Shown here piece by piece: positions 6,244-13,854 of a stretch of 14,255 nucleotides of DNA; position 1 is the stretch's first letter; each line of letters starts with the position of its first letter. A program made the position numbers and the translations under genes. The notes under the pieces are model-generated. The model was not told the DNA's origin and did not search any database. It saw nothing but the letters and a program-made list of their open reading frames with translations. The stretch comes from AC-37 sp035275105 (GTDB lineage: Bacteria > Actinomycetota > Thermoleophilia > Solirubrobacterales > Thermoleophilaceae), in contig DATENL010000340.1 in NCBI GenBank assembly GCA_035275105.1, forward strand, positions 1 through 14,255. The letters run 5' to 3'.

Positions 6244-8112
6244 TCAGGCCGCGACCGAGCGGGTGACCTGGCCCGGCGGCGCCTCGACGATCACCCTGCA
6301 CGGACGCTCGGCGAGCAGGTACTCCAACGTCCGGTTGAAGACGGGCGCGCCGCTGCGACGCGGCGGCAGGGGCATCACGACCGCGCGGGCGCGGATCTCG
6401 CGCGCCTCGGCGACGATCCGGCGGCCCGCCTCCCCGGGCCGGACCTTCTCCCAGTGCCCGGTCACGCGCCGGCCGCCGCGGACGCGCGCGGAGTCGATCA
6501 TCTCCTGCGCCTTCGCCTCCTGCCGCGGCATCGCCGCGTCGATCGGCGCGCTCGCCGGGACGCTGATCGTCACGAGCACGTGGATGCCGCGCCGGCGCGT
6601 GGCCGCGAGCTTCGCGGCGGTCGCCACCGCCTGGGGCGAATACTCGTCGTCCTCGAACGCGACCAGGATCGACTCGTACTCCACCTCGTGCTCGACGACG
6701 GGCTTCGGCACGACCACCTTCGCCGTCTGCGTCAGGCTCAGCCCCTGGCGGCGCCGGTACGCCACATAGGTGGCGATCCCGATCGTGAGCCAGACGGCTC
6801 CGGAGATCAGCGTCGTGACGTTGAGGACCGTGACGACGATCCACGCGGTGCCCGTCCCGAACACGCCGAAGAGCGCGAACAGCGGCAGCGGCCTCCCCGC
6901 GATCGTCACCTGGCCCGGGCCGCGGTAGGGCCGCTCGCGGTCGGGCTGCTTGATGCGCAGGGCGATCACCGCCAGGTGCGCGATCGTGAACGACAGCATC
7001 GCCCCGAACGCGTAGACCGTGCCCAGGAAGTCGGCCTGGCCCGGCAGGATCGTCAGGCACGCGATGAACCCGAAGATCAGGATGGCGATGTACGGGGTCC
7101 GAAAGCGCGGGTGGAGCTGCCGCAGCCGCTCGGGCAGCTGGCGGTACTGGCCCATCGAGTACGTGAGCCGGGACACCCCGATCAGCCCGGCGTTGGTGGC
7201 GATGAAGAGGATCGTGGCCGCGAGGATGCCCACGTACGCCTCCGCCGGCCCCTGGAGCCCGCCCAGGTCGAGGTTCTTCACGACGCCGAGGATCGGGTCC
7301 CCCGCGAACTCGCCGGCGAGGGCGGTCTCGCCGTTCACGACGGGCATCGCGGACAGCGCGACGATCGGCAGGAACGCGTAGATCACCGCGACGGCGATCA
7401 CCACCCCGCCGATCGCACGCGGGATCGTGCGGCCGAAGTCGCGCGCCTCCTCGGCGAGGTTCGAGACGGTCTCGATCCCCGTGTAGGCCACCATCCCGAC
7501 CGGGATCGCGATCAGGAAGTCGGAGACCGTCGGCGAGGTCCCGAAGTCCACGTTGTCCACCAGCGTCTGGGGCGAGAGGACGAGCACGCAGCCGACGATC
7601 ACGAGCAGGACCTGGGTGATGAAGTCGGCGACCGCGAGGAAGATGTTCAGGTTGGCGGCCTCCTTGACCCCGACCACGTTCACGGCCGCCAGCACCGCGA
7701 CGATCACGATCCCGCCGACCACGTCGCCCGGCGAGTGACGGAGCGGCTCCCAGAAGACCCCGAGGTAGTGCGGCACGAAGAACGCCGAGATCGAGACCGT
7801 GATGATGTAGTTGAGCATCTGGCCCCAGGCGGCGAAGAAGGACCAGAACTCGTTGAAGGCGTGCCGGGCGAACGACGACGACCCGCCGGCCTCGGGGTAC
7901 ATCGCGGTCGCCTCGGCGTAGGTGGCGGCGGTCGCGGCGAAGATCAGGCCGGAGATCACGAACACGACCGGCGTCATCCCGAGCGCGAAGACCGCGACCA
8001 GGCCGAGCGCGTAGTAGATCGAGCTGCCCACGTTCCCGTAGGCGGTGCTGAAGAGCGCGCCCGTGCCGAGGACGCGCTCGAGCCCGGCGTGCTTGGGGCG
8101 GCGTTCGGCCAT
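6244..8112 (-). CDS. APC-superfamily permease with C-terminal universal-stress-like domain (copy 2)
   Basis: The product is a 622-residue membrane transporter with about twelve hydrophobic segments up to residue 460, followed by a USP-like domain at 479-613 (YESILVAFEDDEYSPQA to YLLAERPCRVIV). Helix 1 reads YGNVGSSIYYALGLVAVFAL, and ATYAEATAMYPEAGGSSSF follows, the usual APC substrate-site region. Copy 1 shares this layout (MTPVVFVI, the FARHAFNEFWSF/LARYAFDELWSF region, and RLTYS/RLSYS). The two are therefore an old tandem duplication. In this copy the USP glycine-rich nucleotide loop is replaced by PPRRSGAPVFNRTLEYLL, so ATP binding there is doubtful. The ATG at 8112 lacks a Shine-Dalgarno match; TAGCGT ends eight bases before it. 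Substrate unknown; amino acid, polyamine or K+ are all possible. Confidence 0.92.
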   Translation of the reverse strand: MAERRPKHAGLERVLGTGALFSTAYGNVGSSIYYALGLVAVFALGMTPVVFVISGLIFAATAATYAEATAMYPEAGGSSSFARHAFNEFWSFFAAWGQMLNYIITVSISAFFVPHYLGVFWEPLRHSPGDVVGGIVIVAVLAAVNVVGVKEAANLNIFLAVADFITQVLLVIVGCVLVLSPQTLVDNVDFGTSPTVSDFLIAIPVGMVAYTGIETVSNLAEEARDFGRTIPRAIGGVVIAVAVIYAFLPIVALSAMPVVNGETALAGEFAGDPILGVVKNLDLGGLQGPAEAYVGILAATILFIATNAGLIGVSRLTYSMGQYRQLPERLRQLHPRFRTPYIAILIFGFIACLTILPGQADFLGTVYAFGAMLSFTIAHLAVIALRIKQPDRERPYRGPGQVTIAGRPLPLFALFGVFGTGTAWIVVTVLNVTTLISGAVWLTIGIATYVAYRRRQGLSLTQTAKVVVPKPVVEHEVEYESILVAFEDDEYSPQAVATAAKLAATRRRGIHVLVTISVPASAPIDAAMPRQEAKAQEMIDSARVRGGRRVTGHWEKVRPGEAGRRIVAEAREIRARAVVMPLPPRRSGAPVFNRTLEYLLAERPCRVIVEAPPGQVTRSVAA

Positions 8113-8120
8113 CGCGGCGA

Positions 8121-8126
8121 ACGCTA
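8121..8126 (-). promoter_or_regulatory. Candidate -10 element (TAGCGT) for the copy 2 permease
   Basis: A TAnnnT hexamer lies eight bases before the ATG at 8112, the same spacing as at 6202-6197, with no ribosome-binding sequence in between. This fits a leaderless mRNA. The match to TATAAT is only partial and no -35 is clear. Confidence 0.3.
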
Positions 8127-8161
8127 CCCGCGGAGGGGGTCCGACCCGCGCTGGTCGGAGC

Positions 8162-8608
8162 TCAGGCGGTCGCGGCGCCCGCGGCCGACGCGATCTCCTC
8201 GATCGCCGCCCGCTCGGCCTCGCTCACCTCGACGCCGTCCTCGCGGTGCGCGGCGGCGACCCGCTCCGCCAGCGTTACGACGAAGCCCCGGTACGCGTCG
8301 ACCTCGTCCGCCGCCGCCCTGTCCTCGAGAAGGGACACGGCCGCGCGGATGCGCTCGAGCCCGTGCTGCTTCAGCTCCTCGAAGGACGAGACGCCCTTGT
8401 GCTCGACCTTCGGCCTGGCGTGCGTGATCTCGTCGAGGAGCTCGCTCTGGCCGTGCTGCTTGCGCGCCTCGCCGTACGCCTTGCCCATCGCGAGCGACTC
8501 GCGGAAGGTCCCGCCGCGCTGCGCGGTGGCGACGATCAGCCCCGCCAGCGGCGGCGCCCCGGTCACGAGCTCCCACTCCTCCTCGGTGAAGTCCGCCCGG
8601 CCGGTCAT
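8162..8608 (-). CDS. Conserved protein of unknown function, 148 residues
   Basis: The product is a soluble, mostly helical, acidic protein with no signal peptide or membrane segment. It opens MTGRADFTEEEWELVTGAPP, then LAGLIVATAQRGGTFRESLA, and has a second half of charged helices (VDAYRGFVVTLAERVAAAHRE). I have the impression of similar unnamed proteins in other actinobacteria, in which the EEW and GGTFRE parts recur, but I can name no domain with confidence. The layout faintly recalls TerB-like helical proteins. The ATG at 8608 has GGGAG seven bases upstream. It lies 19 bases after the stop of the DUF4333-like lipoprotein gene and probably shares its transcript. Confidence 0.8.
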   Translation of the reverse strand: MTGRADFTEEEWELVTGAPPLAGLIVATAQRGGTFRESLAMGKAYGEARKQHGQSELLDEITHARPKVEHKGVSSFEELKQHGLERIRAAVSLLEDRAAADEVDAYRGFVVTLAERVAAAHREDGVEVSEAERAAIEEIASAAGAATA

Positions 8609-8627
8609 CGCCCGCTCCCTACGATCG

Positions 8628-9149
8628 CTATTTCCCGGTCTCGACCGACGACGCGTCGATCGAGCCGGACTCGTCCTCGAACTCGAAGCTGACCCGCCCG
8701 ACTCCCCCGCCGGCGCCCTTGACCGGACAGGTGACGGTCGTGCCCGTCTTCACCTCGACGACCTCGGGGCACTCGGCCTGAGCGCCGTTCACGCCGCTCT
8801 GCTGGAGCTCGCGCTCGACCGCCGCGTCGACCGACTCGCCCGAGAGCTCCACGGTCCCCGGCTTGAAGGCGTACGTGAACCTGTCCGGCGCCTGGGTCTC
8901 GGTGACCTCCACCTCGCCCTTCCCGCCGCCCTCGAGCTTCGCCTTGCAGGTGAACTTCGCCCCGGTCTTGCTCTCCACGTCACCGGGACAGTCGACCGAC
9001 GTCACCTTCGCGGTCGCCGTGGAGAGGCTCCGCTCGATCTGGCTCTCGATCTGCTGCTCGTCGACCGTCCGCGCCTTGCCGTCGTCGCCACAGCCGGCGC
9101 CCGCCACGGCGACGAGCAGGAGGCCGAGGAGGAAGCAACGAGCGACCAT
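8628..9149 (-). CDS. Lipoprotein with two DUF4333-like repeats
   Basis: The 173-residue product starts with a lipoprotein signal, MVARCFLLGLLLVAVAGAGC, with Cys20 as the likely lipidated residue. After an acidic linker come two similar units. Unit 1, about residues 45-100, has VDCPGDVESKTGAKFTCKAK; unit 2, about 120-170, has AECPEVVEVKTGTTVTCPVK. Both follow the DUF4333 pattern of a CP, a KxG and a second Cys before small beta strands. Each unit can form one disulfide outside the membrane. DUF4333 proteins are common in actinobacterial envelopes but their function is unknown. The ATG at 9149 has no Shine-Dalgarno match; TAGCCT ends six bases upstream, which may mean a leaderless start. Confidence 0.88.
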   Translation of the reverse strand: MVARCFLLGLLLVAVAGAGCGDDGKARTVDEQQIESQIERSLSTATAKVTSVDCPGDVESKTGAKFTCKAKLEGGGKGEVEVTETQAPDRFTYAFKPGTVELSGESVDAAVERELQQSGVNGAQAECPEVVEVKTGTTVTCPVKGAGGGVGRVSFEFEDESGSIDASSVETGK

Positions 9150-9155
9150 GACGGC

Positions 9156-9161
9156 AGGCTA
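9156..9161 (-). promoter_or_regulatory. Candidate -10 element (TAGCCT) for the lipoprotein gene
   Basis: A TAnnnT hexamer lies six bases upstream of the ATG at 9149 and there is no ribosome-binding sequence. It is the third such arrangement in the window. The match is weak and no -35 is evident. Confidence 0.25.
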
Positions 9162-9190
9162 ATGGGTAGCGCACCACCCGGCGGTGGCGG

Positions 9191-9254
9191 GGCGAGCACC
9201 GTTTCGTCGCGCGCAGCTCGCGAAGCGAGCGAGCACGGACGAAATGGTGTCGCC
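9191..9254. repeat. Compound stem-loop between hppA and the lipoprotein gene
   Basis: The outer stem pairs CACCGTTTCGTC (9197-9208) with GACGAAATGGTG (9238-9249), 12 pairs with one G-T. It continues past a one-base bulge with GGCGA (9191-9195) and TCGCC (9250-9254). Inside, GCTCGC (9216-9221) and GCGAGC (9225-9230) form a second hairpin around GAA. It begins about 34 bases after the hppA stop. It has no T-run, so if it ends transcription it does so in an unusual way. RNA 3'-end protection or a mobile REP-like palindrome are alternatives. Confidence 0.65.
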
Positions 9255-9287
9255 GCGCCGGGCCCCGCCCGCCACGGCAAGGAACCC

Positions 9288-11360
9288 CTAGACCAGGAAA
9301 GGAATGATCAGCAGCGCCACGATGTTCGCCACCTTGATCATGGGGTTGATCGCCGGCCCCGCCGTGTCCTTGTAGGGATCGCCGACGGTGTCGCCGGTCA
9401 CCGAGGCCGCGTGCGCGTCGGAGCCCTTGCCGCCGTACTCGCCGTCCTCGATCAGCTTCTTGGCGTTGTCCCACGCCCCGCCGCCGGACGTCATCGACAC
9501 GGCCGCGAAGAACCCGACCACGATCACGCCGATCAGGAGCCCGCCGAGCGCCTTGTAGGACAGCAGCCCGACGATCACCGTCACCCCGATCGGGATCAGC
9601 GACGGCGCGATCATCTCGCGCTGCGCCGCCGCGGTCACGATGCCCACCGCGCGGGCGTAGTCGGGACGCTCGGTGCCCTCCATGATCCCCGGCTTCTCGC
9701 GGAACTGGGCCCGAACCTCCTCGACCACGCCGCCGCCGGCGCGGCCGACGGCCTCGATCGCCAGCGCGGCGAACAGGTAGACCATCATGCCGCCGATCAG
9801 CAGCCCGACCAGCACGGGCGGGTCGAATAGCGAGAACGAGAGGTCGAGGTCCTTGCCCTTGTCGACCGCCTCGTCCGAGAGCTCCTGGATGAAGGCGGCG
9901 AACAGCACGAGGGCCGCGAGCACGGCCGAGCCGATCGCGTACCCCTTCGTGACCGCCTTGGTGGTGTTGCCGACGGCGTCCAGCGGATCGGTGACGTCAC
10001 GGACCTCCTGCGGCAGGTCCGCCATCTCCGCGATGCCGCCGGCGTTGTCGGTGATCGGGCCGAACGCGTCGAGCGCGACGATCAGGCCGGTCAGCGACAG
10101 CTGCGCCATCACGGCCACGGCGACGCCGTAGATGCCGGCGAGCTCGTTGGCGGCGAAGATCGCGAGCACGATCACCAGCGCGGGCAGCGCCGTGGCCTGG
10201 AGGCCCTGGGCGAGGCCCTGGATGATGTTGGTCGCGTGGCCCGTCTCCGACGCGGCGGCCGTCTTCTTGACCGGCGAGAAGCGGGTCGACGTGTAGTAGT
10301 CGGTGATCACGAACAGCAGGCCCGTGACGACGAGGCCGATCAGCGAGCAGAGGTAGATGTCGCCGACCGAGGGGCCCTCGGCGCCGCCCACCCGCGTGAG
10401 ACCGTCCATCATCCAGTTGGTGATCGGGTAGAAGGCGATCGCGGCGATGATGCCCGCGAGCACGACGCCCTGGTAGAGCGCGCGCTCGACGTTGCCGCTG
10501 GCCGACTTGACGGCGAAGGTGCCGATGATCGACGCGATGATCGAGACGCCGCCGAGCACCAGCGGGTACAGGACGACCTGCGTCGCCTGCTCCGCGCTGA
10601 AGGTCAGGATGCCGAGCAGCATGACCGCCACGGCGGTCACGGCGTAGGTCTCGAACAGGTCGGCCGCCATGCCGGCGCAGTCGCCGACGTTGTCGCCCAC
10701 GTTGTCGGCGATCACGGCCGGGTTGCGCGGGTCGTCCTCCGGGATGCCGGCCTCGACCTTGCCGACGAGGTCGGCGCCGACATCGGCCGCCTTCGTGAAG
10801 ATGCCACCGCCGAGGCGGGCGAAGACCGAGATCAGCGAGCCGCCGAAGCCAAGGCCGATGAGCGCGTCGACGGCCTCCTTCTGCGACTTGTCGAAGAAGG
10901 CGGTGAGGATGCCGTAGTAGCCGGCGACGCCGAGCAGCGCGAGGCCCACCACGAGCAGGCCGGTGATGGCCCCGCCGCGGAAGGCGACCTCGAGGGCGGG
11001 CGAGACGCCGCCGCGGGCCGCCTCGGCCACGCGGGCATTGGCGCGCACCGAGACGTTCATCCCGATGTAGCCGGTCGACCCGGACAGGATGCCGCCGATG
11101 GCGAAGCCGATCGCCACCGACAGGTCCTGGATGAAGATGAGCGCGATGCACAGGATCACGCCGACGACGGCGATCGTCGTGTACTGGCGGTTCAGATACG
11201 CGCGCGCGCCTTCCTGGACGGCGCCGGAGATGCGGACCATCTCCGCGTTGCCGGGGGACAGCGCGAGCAGCGAGCGTGTCGTAAGGACTCCATAGGCCAC
11301 GGCACCCAGCGCGCAGACCAGCGCGACGATGACCCCGTGGTCGGTCAGAAAATCACTCAA
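9288..11360 (-). CDS. hppA: Membrane proton-pumping pyrophosphatase, K+-independent type
   Basis: The 690-residue product is an H+-translocating inorganic pyrophosphatase, which uses PPi hydrolysis to pump protons across the inner membrane. Length and about sixteen hydrophobic segments fit the family. Signature motifs are present: DVGADLVGKVE (193-203), DNVGDNVGD (219-227), TDNAGGIAEM (437-446) and, near the C-terminus, EYGGKGSDAHAASVTGDTVG followed by DPYKDTAGPAINPMIK (641-676). GNTTKAVTKG carries Lys468 and Thr471, the pair that marks K+-independent proton pumps; K+-dependent forms have Ala and a small residue there. The TTG start at 11360-11358 is supported by GGAGGA ten bases upstream and by the normal N-terminus. 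It stands alone, with gaps of 183 bases before and 138 bases after. Confidence 0.97.
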   Translation of the reverse strand: MSDFLTDHGVIVALVCALGAVAYGVLTTRSLLALSPGNAEMVRISGAVQEGARAYLNRQYTTIAVVGVILCIALIFIQDLSVAIGFAIGGILSGSTGYIGMNVSVRANARVAEAARGGVSPALEVAFRGGAITGLLVVGLALLGVAGYYGILTAFFDKSQKEAVDALIGLGFGGSLISVFARLGGGIFTKAADVGADLVGKVEAGIPEDDPRNPAVIADNVGDNVGDCAGMAADLFETYAVTAVAVMLLGILTFSAEQATQVVLYPLVLGGVSIIASIIGTFAVKSASGNVERALYQGVVLAGIIAAIAFYPITNWMMDGLTRVGGAEGPSVGDIYLCSLIGLVVTGLLFVITDYYTSTRFSPVKKTAAASETGHATNIIQGLAQGLQATALPALVIVLAIFAANELAGIYGVAVAVMAQLSLTGLIVALDAFGPITDNAGGIAEMADLPQEVRDVTDPLDAVGNTTKAVTKGYAIGSAVLAALVLFAAFIQELSDEAVDKGKDLDLSFSLFDPPVLVGLLIGGMMVYLFAALAIEAVGRAGGGVVEEVRAQFREKPGIMEGTERPDYARAVGIVTAAAQREMIAPSLIPIGVTVIVGLLSYKALGGLLIGVIVVGFFAAVSMTSGGGAWDNAKKLIEDGEYGGKGSDAHAASVTGDTVGDPYKDTAGPAINPMIKVANIVALLIIPFLV

Positions 11361-11442
11361 GGGTTAAGTTCCTCCGAGACTTATGTGAGCCGCGTGCGGC
11401 GCGCGGAATGCAGTACGCCGAACGCGTGAGCGAACGGCAAGA

Positions 11443-11459
11443 GGCGCCCGGACGGCGCC
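11443..11459. terminator. Hairpin GGCGCC-N5-GGCGCC in the gap before hppA (possible terminator)
   Basis: GGCGCC at 11443-11448 pairs with GGCGCC at 11454-11459 around a five-base loop. On the minus strand it lies 85 bases after the DUF1844-like gene and is followed by TCTTGCC, only slightly T-rich. It could end the redox operon or sit in the hppA leader. In the same gap GCGCCCG (11493-11499) and CGGGCGC (11538-11544) are also complementary. I see no gene or RNA in 11361-11543. Confidence 0.3.
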
Positions 11460-11543
11460 GTGCCCCGGCTCAAGAGCGCCGGTCATGGTACTGCGCCCGC
11501 CACCCGGAACCCCCGTCGAGGTTCGAACGCGACCGCGCGGGCG

Positions 11544-12017
11544 CTACTGGCCCGGAATCCAGAGCCTGCCGCTGCGCTGCGCCGGTCCCGGCTCGCCCGG
11601 CTTCTGACCCTCCTGCGGGGGCGGCTCGGGCGGCTGCTCGGGGCGCTGCTCCGGCGGCGCCTCGCCCTCGGGCCCGGGCTCCGGTGTGGGCGCGCCGCTG
11701 GCGCGGGCGTACATCATCTGCAGCTGCGCGAGCGCGTCGCGGATCGTGCTCGCCTCGGGCCCGAGCTCGGCCTCGATGAGCGGCAGGAGCGCCCGCACGC
11801 CCTCGACCGCCAGGCGGACCTGGTCCAGGTCGCGCTCGTCCTCGGCGCCCGGGACGAAGCCCGCGCGCCGACCGCCGAGGTTAACGAGCGACACGATCGT
11901 CTGGACGATGATGTCCTCGATGCGCATGCGCTTGATCTCCGCCTCGTAGGCGGCGCGCAGCTCCTCCTCGGTCGGCTCGCGGCCGGGATCGCCCGTGGGT
12001 GGTCCTTGCTCGCTCAT
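11544..12017 (-). CDS. DUF1844-like protein of unknown function with Pro/Gln/Glu-rich tail
   Basis: The 157-residue product has a short acidic start (MSEQGPPTGDPGREPTEEEL), then a conserved helical part at about residues 30-110. That part contains RIEDIIVQTIVSLVNLGGRR, LDQVRLAVEGVRALLPLIEAE and IRDALAQLQMMYARA. The hydrophobic helix, LG turn, Val-rich helix and Leu/Tyr-ending helix resemble DUF1844, whose role is unknown. The last 45 residues are a disordered tail of Pro, Glu, Gln and Gly ending in RLWIPGQ. The ATG at 12017-12015 overlaps the stop of the ligase-like gene as ATGA, so translation is probably coupled. A much longer frame reading back into the ligase gene has no domain sense and was not used. 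Confidence 0.82.
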   Translation of the reverse strand: MSEQGPPTGDPGREPTEEELRAAYEAEIKRMRIEDIIVQTIVSLVNLGGRRAGFVPGAEDERDLDQVRLAVEGVRALLPLIEAELGPEASTIRDALAQLQMMYARASGAPTPEPGPEGEAPPEQRPEQPPEPPPQEGQKPGEPGPAQRSGRLWIPGQ

Positions 12018-13165
12018 GCGGCCTTCGCCTCCTGGACGTAGGTCTGTCGCGTCTCCTTCACCGACGCCGCGTACACCTCGCGCATGTCGGCGCCCGCATC
12101 GATCGCGCGGCGCTGGCGCTGGGCGCCGTTCATCGCCGGGAACACGGGTTCGATGCCGAGCTCGGCGCGCACCGGAGCGGTCCAGGCGAGCAGGCGCTCG
12201 CCCGCCGACGCGGCCGGGAACTCGACGCCCCGGTCGAGGTCGATGAGCGCGCCGTCCTGGCCATGGCGGATCGCGCGCCAGAAGTTCTCCTCGAGGAACC
12301 GCCGCGGGTGGTCGGCGAACGGCACGCGCTCGTCCTCGTCGCGCGCCGCCTGCGCCACGCACGCGACGATCAGGCCGCTCAGGGCCTCCGCCTCGGGCGC
12401 CGAGGACTGGGCGTCGCAGATGCGCACCTCGACGGTGCCGAAGGTGAAGTGCGGGCGGATCGACCACCACACCTGCGTGTATTCGACGATCGAGTTCGTG
12501 CGCACGAGGAAGCGGACGTAGTCGGCGTAGGCCTGCCAGGTCCCGAAGGCGTCGGGGATGCCGCAGCGCGGGAAGCTCTTCGTAAAGGCCTGCGAGCGCG
12601 CGGAGTGGAGGCCGGCGTCGCGCGCGTCGAGGTACGGCGAGTTGGCGCTGATCGCGAGCAGCAGCGGCAGCACGGGCCGCAGGCGGTCGCAGACCCGGAT
12701 CGCGCGGTCGGCGCCGCGGACGCCGACGTGGACGTGCAGCGAGAAGGTGTTGTTGCGCCGCGCGACGTACTGCAGGCCGTCGACCACGCGGCGGTAGTGC
12801 TCGGTGTCGATGTTGCGCTGCTCGCGGTAGTCGGCCCACGGGTGGGTGCCGGTCGCGCCCAGCGCGATCCCGCGCGCCTCGGCCAGCGCGAAGAGGCGGT
12901 TGCGGACGTCGCGCTGGCGGCGCAGGGCGTCGTGGACGTCCTCGCCGCGGCCGGAGCGGATCTCGATCTCGCTCGAGATGAGCTCGCCGGCGATCGACTC
13001 GGCCAGCACCGGATCGTCGGCGGCGGCGAGGTCGCGCAGCTCCTCGAAGCGCGGCACGAGGTCGAGCGAGGCCGCGTCGAGGACCATGAACTCCTCCTCG
13101 ATCCCGACGGTGGCGTCGGTCGAGGCGGCGAAGAGCTCCTCCGCTGCGGCCAGGTCGATGCTCAT
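12014..13165 (-). CDS. Glutamate-cysteine ligase family 2 (YbdK-type carboxylate-amine ligase)
   Basis: The 383-residue product belongs to the GCS2 family, which uses ATP to join the gamma-carboxyl of glutamate to an amine such as cysteine. Visible motifs are TVGIEEEFMVLD (19-30), the metal/ATP site FSLHVHVGV (141-149), SANSPYLDARD (173-183) and GTVEVRICDAQ (243-253). Length is normal for YbdK proteins (about 370). Some members make gamma-glutamylcysteine only weakly, and other members accept different amines, so the true substrate is open. It starts at the ATG at 13165, 14 bases after the rex stop, with no good Shine-Dalgarno sequence, so coupling to rex is likely. The glutaredoxin-like gene two places upstream makes a thiol role plausible. 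Confidence 0.92.
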   Translation of the reverse strand: MSIDLAAAEELFAASTDATVGIEEEFMVLDAASLDLVPRFEELRDLAAADDPVLAESIAGELISSEIEIRSGRGEDVHDALRRQRDVRNRLFALAEARGIALGATGTHPWADYREQRNIDTEHYRRVVDGLQYVARRNNTFSLHVHVGVRGADRAIRVCDRLRPVLPLLLAISANSPYLDARDAGLHSARSQAFTKSFPRCGIPDAFGTWQAYADYVRFLVRTNSIVEYTQVWWSIRPHFTFGTVEVRICDAQSSAPEAEALSGLIVACVAQAARDEDERVPFADHPRRFLEENFWRAIRHGQDGALIDLDRGVEFPAASAGERLLAWTAPVRAELGIEPVFPAMNGAQRQRRAIDAGADMREVYAASVKETRQTYVQEAKAA

Positions 13166-13179
13166 GGCCTAAAGGCCCA

Positions 13180-13854
13180 CTAGGTCAGGTAGAAGTAGAG
13201 CGCGTAGAGGAGGTCCACGGCCGGGCTGGACGTGTGGACGGTGACCTCGGGCGGGACCTGCACCAGCGCCTCGGAGTAGTTGAAGATGATCTTCACGCCG
13301 GCGTCGACGAGGTCGTCGGCCAGCGGCTGCGCCGCCGCGTTGGGCACCGCGAGGACGCCGACGACGATGTCCTCCTCCTCGACGACCTGCTTGAGGTCGC
13401 GCACGTGGCGCACGGCCTGGTTGCCCACCGTGTGGCCGACCTTGCGCGGGTCGGCGTCGAAGATGGCCACGACGCGGAAGCCGTGGTCGGCGAAGATGTC
13501 CGAGCTGGCGATCGCGCGCCCCAGGTGGCCGGCGCCGAACAGCGCGATGTTGTGCTGGCCGGCGGTGCGCAGGATCTTGCGGATCTGCGAGACGAGCGAG
13601 TCGACGTTGTAGCCGACGCCGCGCTTGCCGAACTTGCCGAAGCCGGAGAGGTCGCGGCGGATCTGCGTCGAGTTGACGTGGGTGTAGTCGCTGAGCTCCT
13701 GCGAGGAGATGGTCTCCTTGCCCATCTTCTTGGCCTGCGTCAGGACCTGCAGGTAGCGCGACAGGCGCGCGGCGACGCCCAGCGACAGCCGCTCCGGCAT
13801 CGGAGGCGCGTCCCCTGGGTCGGCCGCAGTGTGGATGGCGTCGCCGACGCTCAT
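13180..13854 (-). CDS. rex: Redox-sensing transcriptional repressor Rex
   Basis: The 224-residue product is Rex, a dimeric repressor that leaves its operators when NADH binds, so respiratory and fermentative genes respond to the NADH/NAD+ ratio. Residues 22-85 form the winged helix, with the hallmark VNSTQIRRDLSGFGKFGKRG plus VGYNV. Residues 100-215 are the Rossmann domain, with NIALFGAGHLGRAI (102-115) and the acidic strand-2 end at Asp133. The C-terminal swap helix (AVDLLYALYFYL) is present. The ATG at 13854 overlaps the glutaredoxin stop as ATGA. Met19 (MPERLSLGVAARLSRYL) would match the usual Rex N-terminus better and is a possible alternative start. I found no TGTGAA-N-TTCACA type operator in the window. 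Confidence 0.97.
   Translation of the reverse strand: MSVGDAIHTAADPGDAPPMPERLSLGVAARLSRYLQVLTQAKKMGKETISSQELSDYTHVNSTQIRRDLSGFGKFGKRGVGYNVDSLVSQIRKILRTAGQHNIALFGAGHLGRAIASSDIFADHGFRVVAIFDADPRKVGHTVGNQAVRHVRDLKQVVEEEDIVVGVLAVPNAAAQPLADDLVDAGVKIIFNYSEALVQVPPEVTVHTSSPAVDLLYALYFYLT

Noticed and set aside
6454..8427. A plus-strand open frame of 657 codons opposite the copy 2 permease, and similar ones at 1913-3400, 4663-6177 and 10236-11429
   Set aside because: The products are Arg/Asp/His-rich repeats of codon shadow with no folds, mirroring real minus-strand genes.
8113..9287. A ydaO-type (c-di-AMP) riboswitch upstream of the transporter genes
   Set aside because: The gaps are short (49 bases before copy 2 and 55 before the small membrane protein gene) and the 138-base gap is filled by a simple nested palindrome.
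11485..11545. Possible tRNA around GTTCGAAC at 11521-11528
   Set aside because: Neither strand gives a T-arm stem or a matching acceptor stem; it is only a palindrome in GC-rich sequence.
12018..12839. Upstream extension of the DUF1844-like gene in its own frame
   Set aside because: The extra residues are a shadow of the ligase gene; the ATGA overlap at 12017 is a normal operon start.
13166..13177. GGCC-TAAA-GGCC hairpin between rex and the ligase gene
   Set aside because: Only four pairs, common by chance at this GC content.
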